The notes under the pieces are model-generated. The model did no database searches. It saw only the letters and a program-made list of their open reading frames with translations, and was not told where the DNA came from. Shown one piece after another: positions 54,216 through 64,000 of a DNA stretch of 64,000 bases; position 1 is the first letter of the stretch; every line of letters begins with the position of its first letter. Origin of the DNA: Cristatella mucedo (Eukaryota; Bryozoa; Phylactolaemata; Cristatellidae); NCBI GenBank assembly GCA_009760855.2, contig WPIO01000042.1, forward strand, positions 2,864,001-2,928,000. Direction: 5' to 3'. A program made the position numbers and the translations under genes.

Positions 54216-56199
54216 ATAACAATAATGAATATTATCATACTTGCAACTGGGTGCCGAGCTACTTTCTGCTAATACGTCCATTGCGGCCAGCCATCGGAAA
54301 ACGTATCTTCTGCTTGACTTCCAACAGCTGAGGATTACCGCCGTACACCCACTTAAAAGCGAAACTTGAGAATTTCAATATTCTAAAGACTACTAGCGTT
54401 TCTTAAATTATAATATCTGTAAGTACCACGTATGCCATGACCTATGGCTCAGACCGCGTAAACCGGCTATCTGAAATGATGACTAGCCAGTTGTACTTCA
54501 AGTCTCAGCTAAAGACGCATCTATTCCGGCTAGCAGTCCATTCGCACCCGCGAACTTGTCTTCACTGTTCCGGAGTAGCTTACGTGCGTATCTGCTGCAT
54601 GATTCACTGTACGTTATTAGCCAGACTCCTTACTAGCCAATTTCCACGTGCGTCCTCGCATTTATTTTAGCCTGCCGGCGATTGGCCGGGCTCGCGAGCT
54701 GACCGCTCCGCAATCGCCTGTCGCCGCGCGTCCGCGAGCGCTGTCGCCGTTGGCGTGCGCTACGTTCGAAGCGACGGACGTCAGCTCAGCGGGCGCTGCA
54801 CGAGCGCGCTCGCGCAACAGTGGCCAGGCACTCGCTAACTCGCGAGGCCGCTATAACGATATGACGCTACAACGAGCTTGAGCCCGAGTAGCCACACGAG
54901 CGCTTTCATGCGCCGCGCCTCTAGAGAGCTCCGAATTGCAGGCGCAAACTGGGCGCGGTCGGTGCCGACGCGATAGCAGAGCGCATTGCTTCCAGCCTTT
55001 CGGGGGGCGGGGGGGTGAGGTGCGTACCTCCTCCTCCTCATGCTGCTCCGCGATGCTGCAGCAGATCTAGTGATAGAGCGGCGGCTCGGGGAAGAAGTCG
55101 CCGGATGTAAAGAGCTGAGCGAAGCCCGGCGACTACGGTCGCTGTTTTAGCGACCCCGAGCGCGTTATGGCGATGGTGGTGCGCATCGAAAATCCGGCTC
55201 GCACGGCGGGGGCGAGCGAACGAGAGCGCTCGAAGAGAATGACGGGACGGCATGCGGAGCGAAGCGTATGTCGCGTCCCAATTCCGTCCGTCGTCCGCGC
55301 CCCATGCGCCGGCATTACGCACCTAGAGAGAGATCAAGTACTCTGAGGGCGCTTTATCAAGTGAATTATTTTTTTATTATCATTATGACGCACGAGGCCC
55401 TAATTCTGAAAGTCGCTTTGCATTGTTACGCTGCGAGCGCCCGAGCGACGTAGCCTGGGAAGCCGCTATTGCGGCGGCACTCGAACCGCTCGGACCGACG
55501 CCGAAGCGGCATCTAGCCGAGCTGTAACGACTGGCCGTCAACACTTCTGCCGTCCGCAGCACCACCAGCCGCCGCCGCCCGCGAGCGCGTCCACTCCACC
55601 CGCAGTTGTTGACCATGCGTAATCTATTGGCAACCGCAAATCAAGCGTATCGCGAGTAAACGATGATAAGAATAATCATTTCGTTCGCGCGGTCTATATT
55701 TTGAATGTGATTCTTGCACGCGAGCCCCCTTAAGCGGCGACGCACGTTGGAGAGACCGTTCGATATCAGACTTTAATGATAAAGGAGCTTCCTTGCTGCG
55801 TATTCATGCACTCTCATTTAAGTGAATTCAAATCCAAAAATATTTCGCTGTCATCTTTGGACCTTTAGGCGCAATATGGAGTTCGCCAGTGGCAGAGCCA
55901 CGGGATAGAAGGTCATTTGCTCCCGCCCCATCTTACAGCAGGGCGGCAACCTGGCTGCCACAATTCTTACATCCCGCTGACCGTCACCGACCATTCATGT
56001 ATGTCGTAAACCTTCCACTCCGTAAACAGTCACAGAGTTCATATTGAAGTAACGCTAGGTGATCGTCTCTCAGTTGTGAGACAAAAACTTTGGAGCCAGA
56101 TCGGGACAGTCAAGGCGACAGACTTCGTCAGATGGAGAGTCGCGGCGTTTGCACAGCTGTGCGTTTATTATAAAATAATGAATACTTCATTCATATATT
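54216..56199. other. CpG-rich region, unit 3 (about 54590-55700)
   Basis: Counterpart of 9841-11744. Contains a 61-bp LINE tail insertion. No gene supported. Confidence 0.4.
55320..55380 (+). mobile_element. 61-bp LINE-A tail insertion
   Basis: Only the terminal hairpin and T-rich tail, flanked by CATTACG (55313-55319) and CATTATG (55381-55387). Unit 1 has a single CATTATG at 10917-10923. Confidence 0.85.
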
Positions 56200-56290
56200 G
56201 AACGACTCAATCTCTATCTGAACGCTAATAACTTTGCCTCAGGGCTCGAACTCACGACCTTGGTCTTTAAAGGTAAGCGCGGAGCCTCTG
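56200..56290 (-). mobile_element. SINE-A relic, unit 3
   Basis: Counterpart of 11745-11830; B-box on the complement reads AGTTCGAGCCC. Confidence 0.5.
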
Positions 56291-56475
56291 AAAAACAGAC
56301 ATTTTGAAAAACAGTTGTGTTTACTGCTTTCAATTTTCAAACTATTTAAATATTCAAAATCAGCTGTCTACTGTTGTTTTCATATTTTTAATTATTTATA
56401 AAGTCAATAGGTTAGTTTGTGAGAAACACCGTTTTGTTATATATCTTACGCGATAAATTCTAAATCAATATATTT

Positions 56476-58215
56476 TTACTTCTTGTAATAATATTTCAAG
56501 AACAAAAGTGCATTAAGCGACTTATCTGAGAGACGTGATCCTTATTTAGCATAGAAATTCGTACAGACCTAAAAAACTCTTTCAACGCCCGTTGTTGCTG
56601 GAATAGTGGTTAGGGTTGAGCTGTACAATTCCTAAAGATTTTCAGTGCGCTAGAAGGAGATCCTGAAGAACGTAAATTCGGAATAGAGCCATTTGAAACT
56701 GTCTTGCCCTCCAACTGCAATTGATGATCAATCTTTTGTAGCAACAAATTCAATTCATGTTGAAGAGACAAATTCACACTTTCAGCTTCAATTAAGACTG
56801 TTCAACGACAACTTCTGCATCGCTGACTCAAAATAGACTGAACGATAGATTTTCTGCTCAATTTAGTGTAGTTTTGACAGGGCGACAGATAAATATTTAT
56901 GACTGCCCAAGAGTTTCGTGACATATTTTTTCAATCGCTCTTCAACGCGACACTTCAAATTTTCCATGAGCATAATACTAACGTGATTATTCGGGTTAGA
57001 GATCCTATTAAACGTGAGTTCTCAAATTGTGTCAGCACTCATCAGCGTCGAGTCTTCACGACTTAGATTCTCAAGAGCAAGTTTCACAAGTTCCATTGCC
57101 TTCAGAATAGTGTTGACAGCGTCAAAATCTAATGAATGCCTCAATCATTTTCAGCGCCTTGAATTCGATTGGTGTCTCGCGGATGGCGACTCCTGTCTTT
57201 ACTAGCAGCTCTCACATTGTTGCGATGGAGTTCCAGCGCGTCTTCACGTCAAGATGCAGTTCAATCTCGCCTCCAAAGCTCAGCTTTAACTTCGGATTGA
57301 AAGACAAAACGAACAGTTGATTTGTTTATGAATTTGACAAGCTTGCGTGATTTCGTGAGCAGATCGTGGTAATCGACGTCTCCATCTAATGTATTATCTC
57401 TGAGCATGTCCAAGACCGCGTCTGCTTCAAAATTGTCCATTTCATCATTATCCTCATTATCCAGGTTTAACTTGTTCAACTAAGGACTCTTCTTGTACAG
57501 TGTTTCACATACTCCATAGTGCAGATTATAGCTTAAGCAGAACTGCCCGATGACATCGATATGACTAATGCATTTGTTATTTACCGCAGCACAGTCCTTA
57601 GTAGATCCCAATAAATCCCTCTCAGTTGTTATTGAAAAAACGCTCAAATGCTGTTTGATTGATTCGAGGATATAGAGAGCTGTGCACGAACCGAATAAAC
57701 TAACAAGACCCATATTGGTTGCTGTTTTTTATCGCCACTATCATCAATGTTGACTCCAAAGAATCGACATCCTCTCTCGGGTGTGTTTTCACCCACAGTT
57801 GTGCTAAACTGTACTCCTCTTTTGAGTTTTCCCTTGATATCGGCAATCGCTTATTTTCATTTTTCTTAGTAATCATCATGCACAGGCTTTATCGCCCCAC
57901 TTTCATTCATTGGAGGTTTTAATCCGTTCCGCGACATTTATTTCTGTATATACTTATTTTTAGTTAGAGGTCTGATCGATATTCCATCAGTACGCATATC
58001 GGTAACAATCTCCTTCAAACTCTTTTGCCCAATAAAATCGGCAATCTTTTTTGTTCTCTTCTAGTTCTCGGACTCTTCCTTGGATGTACACCCTCCAGAA
58101 GGCTTATCAAAGTCAATTATATGTATATCCAGATGATTTTTAAGCGTTTTCGTAAAGGCTACAGAACATTTGATGATTTTGTTGCGACGACGTGCAAGAA
58201 TGTATTCCTAATCTA
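56476..58215 (-). pseudogene. hAT transposase relic with BED finger, unit 3
   Basis: On the complement, from about 58215: a BED-type zinc-finger end (C...AFTKTLKNHLDIHIIDFD), IADFIGQKSLKEIVTDMRTD, FFGVNIDDSGDKK, MGLVSLFGSCTALYILESIK, STKDCAAVNNKC, SRKLVKFINKSTVRFVF, ELHLDVKTRWNSIATM, GVAIRETPIEFKALKMIEAF, IPATTGVERVF and GSRLSDKSLNALLFLKYYYK, ending at TAA (56476-56478). That is the order expected of a hAT transposase: BED finger, RNase-H-like core, C-terminal dimerisation. Several stops and frameshifts (57479, 57233, 57150, 57025 and others) make it dead. Terminal inverted repeats and the 8-bp target duplication were not found. Confidence 0.85.
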
Positions 58216-58384
58216 TTACGAGCCGATTCTGCTCGTACCCCTATTTTCGGGATACCACTATTACCTACTTAGCCGCACTCCGAATGGTTTCTTTCCGGTA
58301 TCGGTCGCTCTGTAATACAGTTTTTCAAGAAAATACAGTTGCCAAATCCGAATCAGACGACATTCGTCGTGTTTGAGGGCTACA

Positions 58385-58573
58385 AGGGATCAAAGCAAAG
58401 GCACAACTAAATGCCGTTCTCAGAAAAGTGAAAGCCTAGTTTTTTGTGAGTGGCTATCACATCGGCAAGAATGTGTGTATAAACTGTGCAGAGAAGCGAA
58501 TCAAGCACAGATTCCCCGAGCTACGTCCATATTTAATTGGTTAATCGGATGATCTTTATACGATCACATATAT

Positions 58574-58618
<45 letters not shown>

Positions 58619-60852
58619 CGGACAAATGTATACTCTGCTGTCTTCCGCTTAGATGGAACCTAAACCTTTGTAGTTCAGTGCCAGTGATGACCATGTGAGA
58701 AGAAAGCCACCCGAGAAGATCTTGGGAATCAATAGAATCAAACACTGCCGAAAGATTTAGCAAACCAAGCATAGAGACTTTACCTAAGTCGGTATTCCTG
58801 AAAAGGTCGTTATACATTTGAAACAATGCTGACTCTATGAGTAGTTAGCTCTACAACCAGACTGTTATTTGCTTGCTAGGTTTGAAGTTTTATTTCTAAG
58901 AGTTCAGCTGGTCTGCTTATCTTCGTTTCCGTATCTTTGATAGTAACGGTAGAAGAGAGACTGGACAGAAGCTGCTCGAAGAAGTTCTCGTGGTCTGGTG
59001 TTTCTTTCTTAATTAGCAGCCAAACTACAGCCTTATTTGAATAGACTGGAACATGATCTGAGGCATATTTGTTATGATATTTACGCATGGAAACGGAACA
59101 TCTGTTCATCGTAGAATTAGGAAAGTGGGATTAGAGTCTGGACGACTATTAGTCTTCTATGATGTTCGTCGGGGTGATGTTGTTCTGCGTGCCAGATTCT
59201 GCGCCCCCGGCTACTGTTACGATTACCGCGAGCGGCTCACCTTGGGCCAGTGAGATTATTGATGTTGTGTTATTAGGTTGTTGATATTGTGAGTGCCAGC
59301 TGCCAACTCTGGTAATTCATCAAGCTTATATATATGTACACTTTGAGAGTAATGAAGTTTTTTAGTCTCGTTACCTCTTATGTCCACGCTTGTGCCACTG
59401 CGAGACTCCAATAGATCCGTCGCCGCCGGAGCTATAGTAACTCAACAAGGTGTCTCGTGGCCTCCTTCGTATAGACATTGAGATACTGCATGGAATTGAG
59501 GTAGGGAATTTTCGCGGGTTGTTATTTAGGGACACGAGTCCACTTGGGATGCTACTACATTAGGGATTAACTCTCCGATCTTGTCTATCTTGCTGACAAA
59601 GATGCTAGAAAAGTCATTAGCTTGACCGCCACAATGATCACTTGGTAAGGAGCTAATCTGAGAGTGGTTATAGGGGAGATGGTGTACAGTAGACATAAGC
59701 ATATTTTTTTAAATGTACGTCTGGGATTCATATAATATTTTTTAAATAAGCTAAACTTGGCCTTTTCCTGGATGGATTGGTTTGATCTTGAGCAGTCTTC
59801 GTAAACCTGTCGACAAACAGTCAGTATGCTTTTTCAAGCTGTCGCTAAGTAGAACTAGCAGGTATAATGTTTGCAGTTAGTCGCAGGCCGTCTGGGCGGC
59901 AGCACACAGCCCGCTTAGGCAGTGGTGCAAACTCTTCGAGCATGTCAGCGAGTGTTGTATTGTAGCATTCTACCAATGATGACTGGTCGAAAGGTCGATT
60001 GGGCAGCAAAGGTGAAGCAAATATTTTCTCACGAACGGCATCGATTTCAAGAATCTTAAGGCTTCGCGAGTCACGGGTGATCTTAGACGATAAAGAGGAG
60101 GCCACGTATTGCAGACTGAATGAGATTTGCATGTGGTCATATAAGCATAATTTTGTAATACTAGGTGATGATAACATACAATTGTGGGAGAGAATTTGAT
60201 CGAGTGTATGATCCTTGATGTGAATAAAGTCATGCATATAAGCTACAAAAAAACGAGTCAGTCAGTGCACAAAATCCAGCGCTTAATGTTTCAGATGAGT
60301 TATTAAAAGGAATGTTATAATCCCCATCACGATAAAAATTGAGTTTTTGAGACAGAGTTGAAATAAGATCATAGAAATCTGAGCTAAAGTAGGACTTGGT
60401 ACTTGAGGGTTGGCGATAGGTGGCCACTATTTGCAGCTTGTTGGTATAGGGTCTTAAAACAAGAGATTCGACAGACTTTTTCGAGAGATCTGCAAACTGT
60501 TTGAAGTGGAAAGAGGAGTGTGCGACAACGTGGCAACTTCTCCACCAGCTTTAATGTATCTTGGGGTATGTACGAACGAGAAGCATGCCGCAGTTGACTC
60601 GGTTATGCTCGGGAAACGAGTCGATTGCAGCCAGGTCTTGGTCGATGCAAACAGTTCGTGGCTGTTGTCTGTCATCACGTCGTTTATTATGAGGGGTTTA
60701 GTGCACCCTGAGAGATACTTACGTTTACATGCGTCAAAATGGGCCGCCGGGGATATAGCAGACGTGATGACCATTAAGTTAGAGTGATTCACTGCAGCTC
60801 TTGGGCGAGACGAAGCAGGGTAACTCGAGACGATGTTAAGGTTAGCAAACAA
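58385..60852 (-). mobile_element. LINE-A, decayed copy with endonuclease and RT, antisense
   Basis: Complement order: endonuclease pieces (IVSSYPASSRPRAAVNHSNL, TPRYIKAGGEVATLSHTPLS, RDGDYNIPFNN with the GDxN catalytic motif, FIHIKDHTLDQILS), linker, RT N-terminus with SQISSLPSDH, LLNLSAVFDSIDSQDLLGWL, ending near the YADD region at 58385. Broken by stops, shifts and a (TA)n tract (58570-58615). It shows that LINE-A had an APE-type endonuclease. Confidence 0.88.
58570..58615. repeat. (TA)n microsatellite with inverted flanks
   Basis: A TA run bordered by CGATCACAT and ATGATCG, able to fold back on itself; inside the decayed LINE. Confidence 0.9.
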
Positions 60853-60950
60853 GCGAGGCTGCCGGCTAACCGATTTCCGGTCGACATGCTGGCTTCAGGT
60901 CAGCCTTCTTTTGCTAGTAAAATAAAATGCTACCTGATTCAACTGCTCCT

Positions 60951-61095
60951 TTTGTAGAGCGAGCAAAGAGCCTTTATGGCTACTATAACCACTTGCAGTG
61001 GTAAAAAAGGATCGCCCAATTCAGGACTTGAACCCACGGCCTCGGGAACGAGGTCGTGAAAAGCAACCTCCTTATTTAAGTGTGTCATCATGGCT
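60951..61095 (-). mobile_element. SINE-B copy, unit 3
   Basis: Counterpart of 14727-14875; B-box GGTTCAAGTCC on the complement. Confidence 0.68.
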
Positions 61096-61334
61096 CAAGC
61101 CCAATTCAGACTCTAGCAGCAGCTCCCGCATACAAGAACGCATTTGAACGACTATTGCTCAACGATAGGCACCCATTCTCGTACCGAAAAGGCAGGTTAC
61201 CAACAGAACGGCGTAGCTAAAGGCTAGAGCCGCGGCCTCCGGCGTGTTGGGGTATTGCCGCGACTCACTGAGACTAAGCCTAAGAAGTAATAATCATAAT
61301 ATAATAAAAATTCATGTTTATAGCATAGTTTTTA

Positions 61335-62755
61335 TACTCTCCCTCTTGCTGATGTGATTGCCAAGCACAATCTAGGCTTTCACTTCTATGGAGATGATAC
61401 TCAGTTGTACCTTTGCTTTGATCCCTCCCAGCTTTCGAGTACCTCGAATTCTCTCAACTCATTTGCTGCATGTATTGATGACATCAGCACATGGATGGCA
61501 GCAAATTTTGTTAAACTAAGTGATGATAAAACAAACTTATTAGTTTTATGGGATAACCCAGTGTGATTCAGAAATTGGAAAGGCTGACCTCTCAAAATTG
61601 GCTCTGCCAGCATATCTATTGTTGAATCAGCTTGAAGTCGAGGTGTTCATGATCCAAAGTGACCTCTCGTTAGACGACCACATCAGCTCCACAATCAAGT
61701 CTGCCTACTTTCAGCTACATAGCATTGCCAAAATTCGGGCTTGTTTAGATAAGGATACCACGTCCAAGTTGGTCCACGCATTTAGGACATCCCGTCTTGA
61801 CTTCTGTAACTCACTGCTTGCTAGCCTACCGGCATGTGCAATCAGGCTCTTACAGCTGATAAAAAAACTCCGTAGCTAGGCTTGTCTGTGGTGAGCGTTG
61901 CAGTAGCCACGTCACTCCACTTCTCGCCGACCTGCACTGGTCCCAGTCAAGCAACGGATCGACTTCAAGGTTTTTTCACTCACGTTTAGGTCACTTCATT
62001 CTTTAGCTCCAGCCTATCTCCCAGATCTACTCTCCCACCAGGCCAAGCATCGTACCACCCGCTTTTCAGAATCCAGCAGTTTACCAATACCTCGTATAAA
62101 CCTCAAATCCTTTCCAGACCGTTCACTTAGTTCGTACGTTCCCAAAGCCTGGAACTCACTCCCGACTTGCGTCAGAACATGCCGTGACTTGACCACATTT
62201 AAAAAGAACTTAAAAACACACCTACTGAGGACAGCATTTAGTGGGTCCCGGTTGACTTGTCCTTCATGTGCAACGACATCTACTCTCCAACTGCCGACTA
62301 TGGCGCATCTTTTTTCAGCGGTCCTGAACTGCTACTTCTATGCTACTCACTACCTCAACTGCTCTCCTAACTCTGCTATGCTTCCCACTTTCTCTTTGTT
62401 GAGTGAGACGAAGTCTGTTGGCTACCGAAAGCCGCTTAGGCTGTGAGTGCGCTATACAAAACTCTCCTGCGTAACAACCACATGGTCTTTTTGACTTTGT
62501 GGAGTTACTGACGGAGATACATTACATTACATTACATGTGCTTATGCGTGCTGACACTGCATGCTGCCACTAATCACACTTGCTTGCTGACCCTGTGCAT
62601 GTCACCCCCTAACCCATGTTATTCATCTTGTTTATCAAGCAAGGTATTACTCACCATTCAATCACGTTTCCCTTTGCAGCAAATGTAAAGCGCCTAGAAA
62701 AGAGATTGAGTTCTCTGAGGGCGCTTTATCAAGTGCATTATGATTATTATTACTA
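61335..62755 (+). mobile_element. LINE-A 3' portion, unit 3, split by a LINE-B
   Basis: Counterpart of 15105-16242. RT text from MIAKHNLGFHFYGDDTQLYL (the catalytic YADD is changed to YGDD) through HAFRTSRLDFCNSLLASLPA to the UTR, hairpin and tail, with frame breaks near 61545, 61630 and 61865. Confidence 0.92.
62271..62534 (+). mobile_element. LINE-B insertion, 264 bp, inside a LINE-A
   Basis: Flanked by CATGTG (62265-62270 and 62535-62540). The empty site in unit 1 reads CTTCATGTGCTTATGCG near 16022. Contains the C-terminal coding end (AVLNCYFYATHYLNCSPNSA), the terminal block and an (ACATT)n tail. Confidence 0.92.
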
Positions 62756-62811
62756 TTAAATTAGGTTATGTTCTGGATTCACGTCTTATTTAATTCTAGA
62801 ATTTAAAAAAT

Positions 62812-62952
62812 ATAATTCATTTATATAGCACCCCAAGAGAACCTAATCTCTATTCAGGCGCTTCACATATGCCCCGGGTCTCGAGCCAACGACCTCAGTC
62901 CAGTCCTTGGTCGGGGCGAGCACCTTAACCGCTAGACCAAACCAGCATTATT
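62812..62952 (-). mobile_element. SINE-A copy, unit 3 only
   Basis: Complement: TGCTGGTTTGGTCTAGCGGT head with A-box, B-box GGCTCGAGACC, LINE-like hairpin (AAGCGCCTGAATAGAGATT) and an AATTATA tail. Absent from unit 1 near 18107. Confidence 0.85.
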
Positions 62953-62965
62953 TTTACTCGTTCAT

Positions 62966-63040
62966 TCAAAGTGCCCGAATCGAGATTTAATTCCTTAGGG
63001 GGTTTTGAAAGAGACCTGTTATTATTGCTACTATTATTCG
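62966..63040 (+). repeat. LINE/SINE tail remnant
   Basis: Counterpart of 18126-18275; shorter ATT/ACT tract. Confidence 0.65.
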
Positions 63041-64000
63041 ATAGTGTAATCATCCAACGGATCTTGGAGTTCAGAGACAGACTGAAGCCCTTGATCTCAA
63101 AGTCAAGAACGGCGAGATATTACTAACTTAGTGTGCGCACTACTCATCGTCGTCTTGGAAAAATCTCCAATACGCCTTGGCTCAGAGACGTCTAATCAAG
63201 GAAAATAACTCACCAGTTGCTCACTTGGTCGGTCACAACAGAAATATCTATGCAGGAGCTTTAACGTCTGCGAATGATCCAGAAAATGTAGGAACTCAGA
63301 GCTCAGAGACGCTTTAAACTGCCAACGGTATAGATGCCTAAAACACGCGAGTCACGTACCGTTTTCTTCAAAGCGCCGTCACCTTCACGCACTGTCGAAC
63401 CCAGGCGCTGTCGCGCTGGGGAACTTACTCGCTCTAGCCCCGACTCATTGTCGCACCTACCCAATGTCCTACTGACGCACTGTTGCACCTAATTAGATTT
63501 GAACCATCGCAGTGTCTCATCGATGCACTGTCGCACCGATTCGCTACCGTGCCCACCCACAGTGGGTCGCCACTGTAGCACTTTGCTGGCCTTGGCTGAA
63601 TTTTAGCGCGAACAAGAGTTGTTCGGAGGCGGGCTAGAACTTCTTTGTCCTGGAGCAGTGAGTCTGAGAGGAGCGTCAGTGCGGTTAGAGAGCAAGAGCT
63701 TAAGAGCAAGCCAGGAGGCTCTGAGACTAGCGGTGGTGATTCGGCCTTTAGAATTGGTCCGATGCCCGCGGAAGCTGCTGATTGATGTTGGCTGGCCTGT
63801 CAACCTCCGCCTTCACTCGTTCTAAGAAAGAATCGTCTGGAACCCATTCGCCATTCAAGCAGGACAGAGGTGTCCTTCCAGTGGCCTGGGGACGGTAATA
63901 ATATCCTTGTCGTAATGGGCCAATGTGTCGGGCCCAAAACCACTAAGCTCTTTGCCCCATTGTCTCAGTTAAATATTTAGGAGTCGAGCGACACTCACTC
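63041..64000. other. Right edge of unit 3 and single-copy end of window
   Basis: 63041-63573 matches 18276-18796. 63574-64000 has no match in the window and no recognised gene. An open minus-strand stretch (ALKLLLSNRTDAPLRLT) is weakly reminiscent of retroelement text but too short to call. Confidence 0.4.

Larger units (their letters stand above)
45694..63573 (+). repeat. Segmental duplication, unit 3
   Basis: The first 4 kb repeats 40212-45440 in tandem. The remainder (49783-63573) matches 6464-18796 of unit 1. It lacks the SINE at 6500, the LTR-like insert at 8068 and a 1.8-kb GC-rich block present in unit 1. It has its own LINE insertions at 48394, 51571, 55320 and 62271. The right edge of homology falls at the GTGGGTCGCCAC motif (18796 versus 63573). 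Confidence 0.88.

Noticed and set aside
63603-63803. Minus-strand frame with ALKLLLSNRTDAPLRLT, vaguely like the RT/RNase H junction of Ty3-type elements
   Set aside because: Too short, no catalytic DAS-type motif follows in frame, and no neighbouring retroelement domain.

Overview
This looks like a piece of an invertebrate (non-vertebrate metazoan) nuclear genome. It has spliceosomal exons with GT/AG borders, many fragments of L2/CR1-type non-LTR retrotransposons (LINEs), tRNA-derived SINEs, a hAT DNA-transposon relic, microsatellites and GC-rich CpG islands in an AT-rich background. No long host ORF, rRNA gene, true tRNA gene, CRISPR array or bacterial operon is visible. I cannot name the species.

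Layout. Most of the window is a direct segmental duplication. Unit 1 covers about 259-18796. A related block runs from 36551 to 63573: unit 2 (36551-45693), then unit 3 (45694-63573), with unit 3 beginning in a second, tandem copy of about the last 5.5 kb of unit 2. Between the blocks (18797-36550) lies a LINE-rich spacer. All units have the same orientation. Comparing them gives empty sites for several insertions: a 149-bp SINE, a probable solo LTR, LINE insertions of 2570, 1300 and 505 bp, and a 61-bp LINE tail.

Host gene content. The only recognisable host coding sequence is a family of split CARD (caspase recruitment domain, death-fold) exons. Three two-exon cassettes (3713-3902 + 4349-4489; 41061-41250 + 42996-43136; 46516-46705 + 47151-47291) each have a Gln/Ser-rich lead-in, CARD helices 1-3, a phase-0 intron, CARD helices 4-6 and a stop. 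Two further exons (839-1003 and 37131-37292) encode only the second half of a more diverged CARD. A separate first-half exon with its own start codon sits at 24511-24651. This resembles a locally expanded CARD adaptor or receptor family of the kind used in innate immunity and apoptosis. The rest of each gene (start, effector or sensor domains) is not visible or lies in exons too short to recognise.

Mobile elements. LINE-A is an L2-like element with endonuclease and reverse transcriptase, ending in a hairpin and an (ATT)n tail. LINE-B is L2-like with an (ACATT)n tail; its best copy keeps a 460-codon reverse-transcriptase frame at 32910-34292. SINE-A has a tRNA-like head fused to a LINE-A-like 3' hairpin, so it is probably mobilised by LINE-A. 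SINE-B is a second tRNA-derived family. A hAT transposase relic with BED-finger, KTRWNS and dimerisation remnants is shared by units 1 and 3. Unit assignments and divergence come from reading by eye, not from computed alignments.
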